NCBI GenBank assembly: GCA_037975125.1
Contig: CM075857.1
Span: 75,411,345-75,475,344 of the forward strand
Direction: 5' to 3'
DNA length: 64,000 nucleotides
Source of the DNA: Latrodectus hesperus
Lineage: Eukaryota > Arthropoda > Arachnida > Araneae > Theridiidae
Under the pieces are notes generated by a model that was not told where the DNA came from, did not search any database, and saw only the letters and a program-made list of their open reading frames with translations. Below, one piece after another: positions 33,950 to 64,000 of this stretch. Numbering within the stretch: the first letter of the stretch is position 1; every line of letters starts with the position of its first letter. The position numbers and the translations under genes were made by a program.

Positions 33950-34953
33950 TCATCGGCATTCAGTACCTTCTGTCAATTTATCTCCAGTTATGTCATCCCC
34001 TTGCGGTAAAACTCGGGATTTGGATGCTAAGAAATCAGTGAGTGCTTGGCACAAATCTCCTTCATTGTGTGTGTGTGTGTGTGTGGTGAAGCATTTTTTA
34101 CGAAGATGATTTTCCATAAAATGAAAGAGGACATAATCTGATGGCGTCAGGTCAGTGGAGTGAGGAAGAAGGTACAAATTCTCACAACCAAGTCGCTGTG
34201 TGGTATTCGTGTCCACCCGCGCGACATGCGGCCTCACGTCGCGCGAACACAAGAACAATACACCGTTGCGATTAACCAGTTTTGGCTCCTTTTGTTGCAA
34301 TGCCTGATGCACACTTTCCAATTGTTGCGAGTAAAGAGACCATTTGGCCTGTTGGTAGCAGCTCATAGTGAACCATTTGACAACTAGTCCACCAGACACA
34401 AAGCATAATCTTGCGTAAATGCATAGGTGGTCTTGTACTGTGCAGGACAGTATCCTGAATTGACAATCAATGTTTGGAATGCTTCGGAATGTCTTACGAG
34501 ACCCACTTTTCGTTACTGGTCAGCACTCGATTAAATATGGAGAGATAACAATGATAAACAGGCTACCACCCGTTGTTGCTTATGGGCTTCCAACAGTCTG
34601 TAAGAAACCCACTTGCTCAGCATGTACATCGTACCTATTGAGGTGCAGAAGAAGTCTAACGATTTTACTGGAAACTTTAAATTATCTGGTAAGTTCTCCA
34701 CATATTTGACTACTATCCTCTCCAATGGTCGCACGCAGGGCTTCGTCATCCAAGGCTGTGGTAGTCCGCTGCCAGCTTCATCACACAAGGACAAATCACC
34801 CGACCTGAATTTGTGAATCGAATACCTTGCCGCACGTCCATTCACAGCACTATCCTCAAACGCTTGACACATTCGGCGATTTGATGCAGCAGCTGATAAG
34901 CCAACTTTGAAGTCGTAAATCAAACAAGTCTGAACGAGCTCCTTCGACACTTC
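33950..34953 (-). pseudogene. Mariner transposase, broken (element F)
   Basis: The N-terminal segment (34950 downwards) reads 'LIYDFKVGLSAAASNRRMCQ' and 'HKFRSGDLSLCDEAGSGLPQP', the mariner helix-turn-helix and linker. The middle reads 'KIMLCVWW' and 'VKWFTMSCYQQAKWSLYSQQ' in shifted frames. The C-terminal catalytic part reads 'SRDVRPHVARVDTNTTQRLG' and 'STDLTPSDYVLFHFMENHLR', so the third residue is Asp (DD34D-like, one residue short). At least two frame changes are needed. A (GT)n of about 20 bases at 34064-34084 lies in the C-terminal coding region. Distinct from elements A/B. Confidence 0.85.
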
Positions 34954-37775
34954 CGTATCTATTCACTACTGTTCGAGTTACGACTGATAAATGTTTGTGG
35001 TGGACCGGCTTTTATAACAAATGATATCCCTAATCTATATTGACCATGCTTTAACTACGTCATGCACTAATTTACATACTTATTCTCACTTCATTCAATG
35101 GCAATTCGAACGCCAATATCTTTCTTGTTTACTTTGTGTTTAGAAATCGGTCAAATTAATACACTTTAAAAATAATAAAAGAATAATGAAAACAATTGTA
35201 TGAGTTTCCAATTTAAAATTTGTTTTATATCAAAGATAAGACATAGTTTTTTCTAAATAGATTTATATATTTTTAACTTTTCAGACACGCAATGCGTCAT
35301 TACAGACAGTTTAAAAAATTACGAATTCAATTAAATACTTTCTTTTGTTTTAAATGTAGGAATGTTTCTTAGGTAGGAAAAAATTCAGGAAGACACCAAT
35401 GAAATAACTATTATTAATAAGAATTTTTTCAGGTCCATAATACATTTCTGTAACTGTTGGGAAAATTTTCTTGAGTCCATTCTTTATTTCTAAGTAGGAT
35501 CAAATAATTTCAATATGACAATTTACCAACATTTCTAAGCACTTATTTCAGGTGTATTTAAACTAACTTGTTATGTTTAATCACTCCATATAATAACTAG
35601 CTTTTACTATAAATTGACATAGTAATAATAGCAAAATGCAGATAGCAAAAGCGATAGCAAGATGTGGATTAATCTTACATTTAGACATTAGATTGTTAAC
35701 AGAATATAACCTTCATAGCTCCATATGCAAAATTTATTGATTTTGTCGCGTTAATTTAAAAAATAATAAGAGTATGAATATTATTGTTAAATTTGATTTT
35801 AAAATAAATTAAAATTATCAGAAATAAACTTTAATATTTTCGTGCTCCGTAATTTCAAAATTATGTTATATTCGTTGAATAACTATCATTTATATTATCA
35901 TATCTATTTGAATCATTAAATACAAATTTTGATCGCTTAAACTGATTTTAGTATAAACAATATTGTTATCTACAACTTAAAATAAATGTAGATAACATAA
36001 CCCCGGTATTCTTTATTTTTAAATTACATTTAAATTATTATTTCCTTTATCACAGTAACGTGACTATAATTAATAATATTAACTAGATAATAATATATTA
36101 AATATAATTTCTTCATTTCAATAAAGTTAAAGTAAATAATTAGTTCGTTTCAAAATTTCATTTATAAGCTAAATTGAGATCTTAAATCTAGTTAATGTAA
36201 ATTGTAATTTTATATGAATAACAATCATTGTAACAATATATTTTTTCGATTAAAAAAATCACTGTTATTAAAAGTTTTATATAAATATACTAAATATAAT
36301 CTCTCTCTCTCTCTCCATATTAAATATGTTGCAATGGTTTTGTGATCTTTGAATTTTTTCAGTAAAATTCTGTTTAATTTTATTTTTTATTTTTCTTATT
36401 GCAATGTTTGAGTCTATTTTTATTGTATTTTTTGCATTATCATTACAATCATTAATTAAATAATTTAAAAACTGGTTTTCCATAGTTTTGCATTGAGAAA
36501 CGGAACTAGCAGAATATATTAATTAGTAGTAAAAGAAATTAGATTCCATTAATTATATTTATAGGGATTTTGAATTTCTTTACAATCCAACAAGCCAATG
36601 GGATTAGACATCTTCTCCTGAAAATTTACTGGACATAAAAAGTGATCTTCATAAACTATTTTGCTGTGTTGGTTTATTATAATTAAAATATTTTTCCCTC
36701 AAACAAATCTAAATCGTAATTAGACAAATGTGCAGGCACTGTCAGTGTACATAGAAGTTCATTCGATATCCTTGCATGCTCTTTAGTTTATCCTTCAAGG
36801 AATAATTAACTTAATTAACTAAAAAATCAGGCATTCACATTAAAATTTCAAGACAACGAAATATTCACCATTTAAAAATAAATTCCATTATTTAATTATT
36901 TCATAAATCTAATACTTTGAAACCAAATTTGTTGACTAATTAAAGAGTTTTGAATTAAATAAATAATTTAATCTTATAATTGTGTTTCATTGTTTATTTC
37001 CTATTTTTATGTGTCAAAAATTCATATTCTAAATTTCTTCAAATTAATATATATATATTCATATATATATATATACTTTTAAAATATTTTTCACAAGTAA
37101 TAAAAGTATTTTTTTAATGACAATGCAATGTTACTCTTTTCTGGCAAAAGATGGCAGCACTAAAGCTAATGGTTTCATTTTCGTAAAAAATGCTTACATA
37201 ACTTATGATTTATAATATAATATAAATGTTTACATAAGTAAATTTATATGTATAATGTTTACATTAAATACCTCATTGATAGAGATTGTTTATAAAGAAC
37301 TTATTCAATTTAGTTTGTAGATCTAATTAAATTAACAGTGCATTCCTAACTCTGAGTTTTAGTTTATTGTGAAACTCTTCAGTTTACATTCGCATAAGAA
37401 TTTACATTTCTTAATGCGATTTATTTATATTCTATTTCATAAATTGCATTTTTTCTCAAAATAACATTTTATATGCAATCAAAACTCTTAGTAAGTGGAA
37501 TTCAGCAAAAAGAATAATTTATAAATGTTTTCTTCTTGTATTTTATTTATAGGTGATAAAAGTAACAAATATCATTAAAGCGTTAAAATTTACGTATGCT
37601 TTTACTCCTACACACAGAAGTTTTTCTTTTATTATTATAAAATTTTACTATGCATATAATTTGAAATATTGAATAATAGTACAAGAAATAATGATATAAT
37701 CCATTAATATTTTCCTGTATTTTATTTCTTCATTAGTAGCTTCAACATTTATTTCTTCAACTAGTGACTCTTTCT
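34954..37775. other. AT-rich intergenic DNA
   Basis: Contains a short (CT)n at 36300-36315 and an interrupted AT tract at about 37050-37075. No gene recognised. Confidence 0.55.
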
Positions 37776-38350
37776 GATGTTTTTGACAGAGTGGCCCTGT
37801 TCTCTGATTCACAGGCTACAATTCAGGTTATAATCTCAATCTCTCCCTCATCTGGTAAAATTCTCCATATCCAGGAGCTCTTGGAAATTTTGACGTCACG
37901 AAAGAAATGTGTTGTGTTCCAGTAGATACCTGGGCACTGTGGCATCTATGGAAACAAGCAGGCGGACTTCTTCGCAAAGAGGGGTGTAGGACTTCTCTCG
38001 CCAAGATACACAGAGATTTCCTACCACACTATAAAGCTACAGCTAAAACAAGTTTTTAAAAGAACTCAAGCTAAAAAATTGCAAGAAAGGTTAAAAACCA
38101 AGCGGTGGAAAGATGATCTTCTAAATATCCCTGATGGTCCACGCCGTCAGGTTGTGGCTCAGTTTTGACTCCTGACGGATCACGTCTGTCTGGCTGAACA
38201 TTTACACTACATTGACATCTTAAATTCACCCAAATGTCCGCTCTACAACTTGACAGAACCCATGAATAAGACCCACCTCCACCACTGTGTTGCACTGCAT
38301 AGCAGCTCTGAACCATGGCTTTATTGGCAAGCCAGAGAACTATTGGGGCA
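37776..38350 (+). pseudogene. Non-LTR retrotransposon RNase H / 3' ORF2 fragment
   Basis: A continuous plus-strand frame from 'VALFSDSQATIQ' through 'IPGHCGIYGNKQADFFAKRG' and a tail 'LLTDHVCLAEHLHYI', 'CPLYNLTEPMNKTHLHHC'. 'SDSQA' and 'NKQAD' hold RNase H catalytic aspartates; the tail matches the cysteine/histidine-rich end of I/Jockey-type ORF2, with a Tyr in place of the second Cys of 'CPLC'. Two nonsense changes sit in the frame: TAG where the family has Trp before 'IPGH', and TGA before 'LLTDH'. It is a 5'-truncated dead copy, tail-to-tail with the receptor gene. Confidence 0.88.
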
Positions 38351-38495
38351 TACTCCGGTCACTCTCGTTTACGTTTATGTACCGTATTCACCTGTTGTGT
38401 CTTTGTCTCATGTCTATTTTATGATTTTTCATGTGTTTTATTTGTGTTATTCGTTGTATTTGCCCTGCCATTGGAAATTTAAAAAAGAATTTTTC

Positions 38496-63808
<25,313 letters not shown>

Positions 63809-64000
63809 CTGAAACGAATTGAGGAGAGAGGTCAAATAAAGCATTTCCGATGGTAAAATTCATGAAAAATTTTATGTAAACAAATTTATTCATGCGTAAT
63901 CAAGCTCAAAATTTTGATTCAACTATAAGCATTTTGGCAATTAATTTAATTCTTGAAACCATGCTTCGAAGTACTTCAACTTCTTTTCGCTGAAACTTAA

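Noticed and set aside
38071..38316. Minus-strand 81-codon frame in the RNase H fragment
   Set aside because: Antisense shadow of the plus-strand retrotransposon frame, which carries the RNase H motifs.

Overview
The window is AT-rich eukaryotic DNA with very long (AT)n and (GT)n microsatellites, tRNA-derived SINEs, and decayed Tc1/mariner, hAT and non-LTR copies. It holds one recognisable host gene. The repeat content and the style of the glutamate receptor point to an arthropod, most likely a spider; this is inference, because no species-specific sequence was checked.

Host gene: the 3' part of a kainate-type ionotropic glutamate receptor lies on the minus strand from about 63.8 kb down to 38.5 kb. 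I placed nine coding exons by hand. All have GT..AG borders and compatible phases, and together they encode 592 residues up to a stop codon: the end of the amino-terminal domain, S1, M1, the pore loop, M3, S2, M4 and a cytoplasmic tail. The 5' exons (most of the amino-terminal domain) lie beyond base 64000. The introns are 1.4-3.7 kb and carry two Tc1-like relics, a 5'-truncated Tc1-like fragment, a mariner-like copy, four SINEs and several microsatellites.

Left 38 kb: no host gene was found. At 1.0-3.55 kb two TA-flanked mariner-like elements sit inside one (AT)n tract. At 5.57-6.6 kb is a Tc1-like pseudogene. From 7 to 22 kb there is mostly featureless AT-rich DNA with old local duplications. 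From 22 to 25.4 kb is a microsatellite-dominated block. At 27.2-28.0 kb is a non-autonomous hAT element with perfect target-site duplications and a 62-bp perfect palindrome inside. SINEs occur near 29.1 and 32.4-32.8 kb. At 33.95-34.95 kb is a mariner pseudogene, and at 37.8-38.35 kb a non-LTR RNase H fragment lies tail-to-tail with the receptor gene.

No CRISPR array, operon or obviously new enzymatic system was seen. The most unusual items are small-scale foldback events (a 36-bp templated hairpin in a transposase, the 62-bp palindrome, and an inverted unit inside a tandem array) and CTCF-core-like motifs that recur in transposon-associated sequence.
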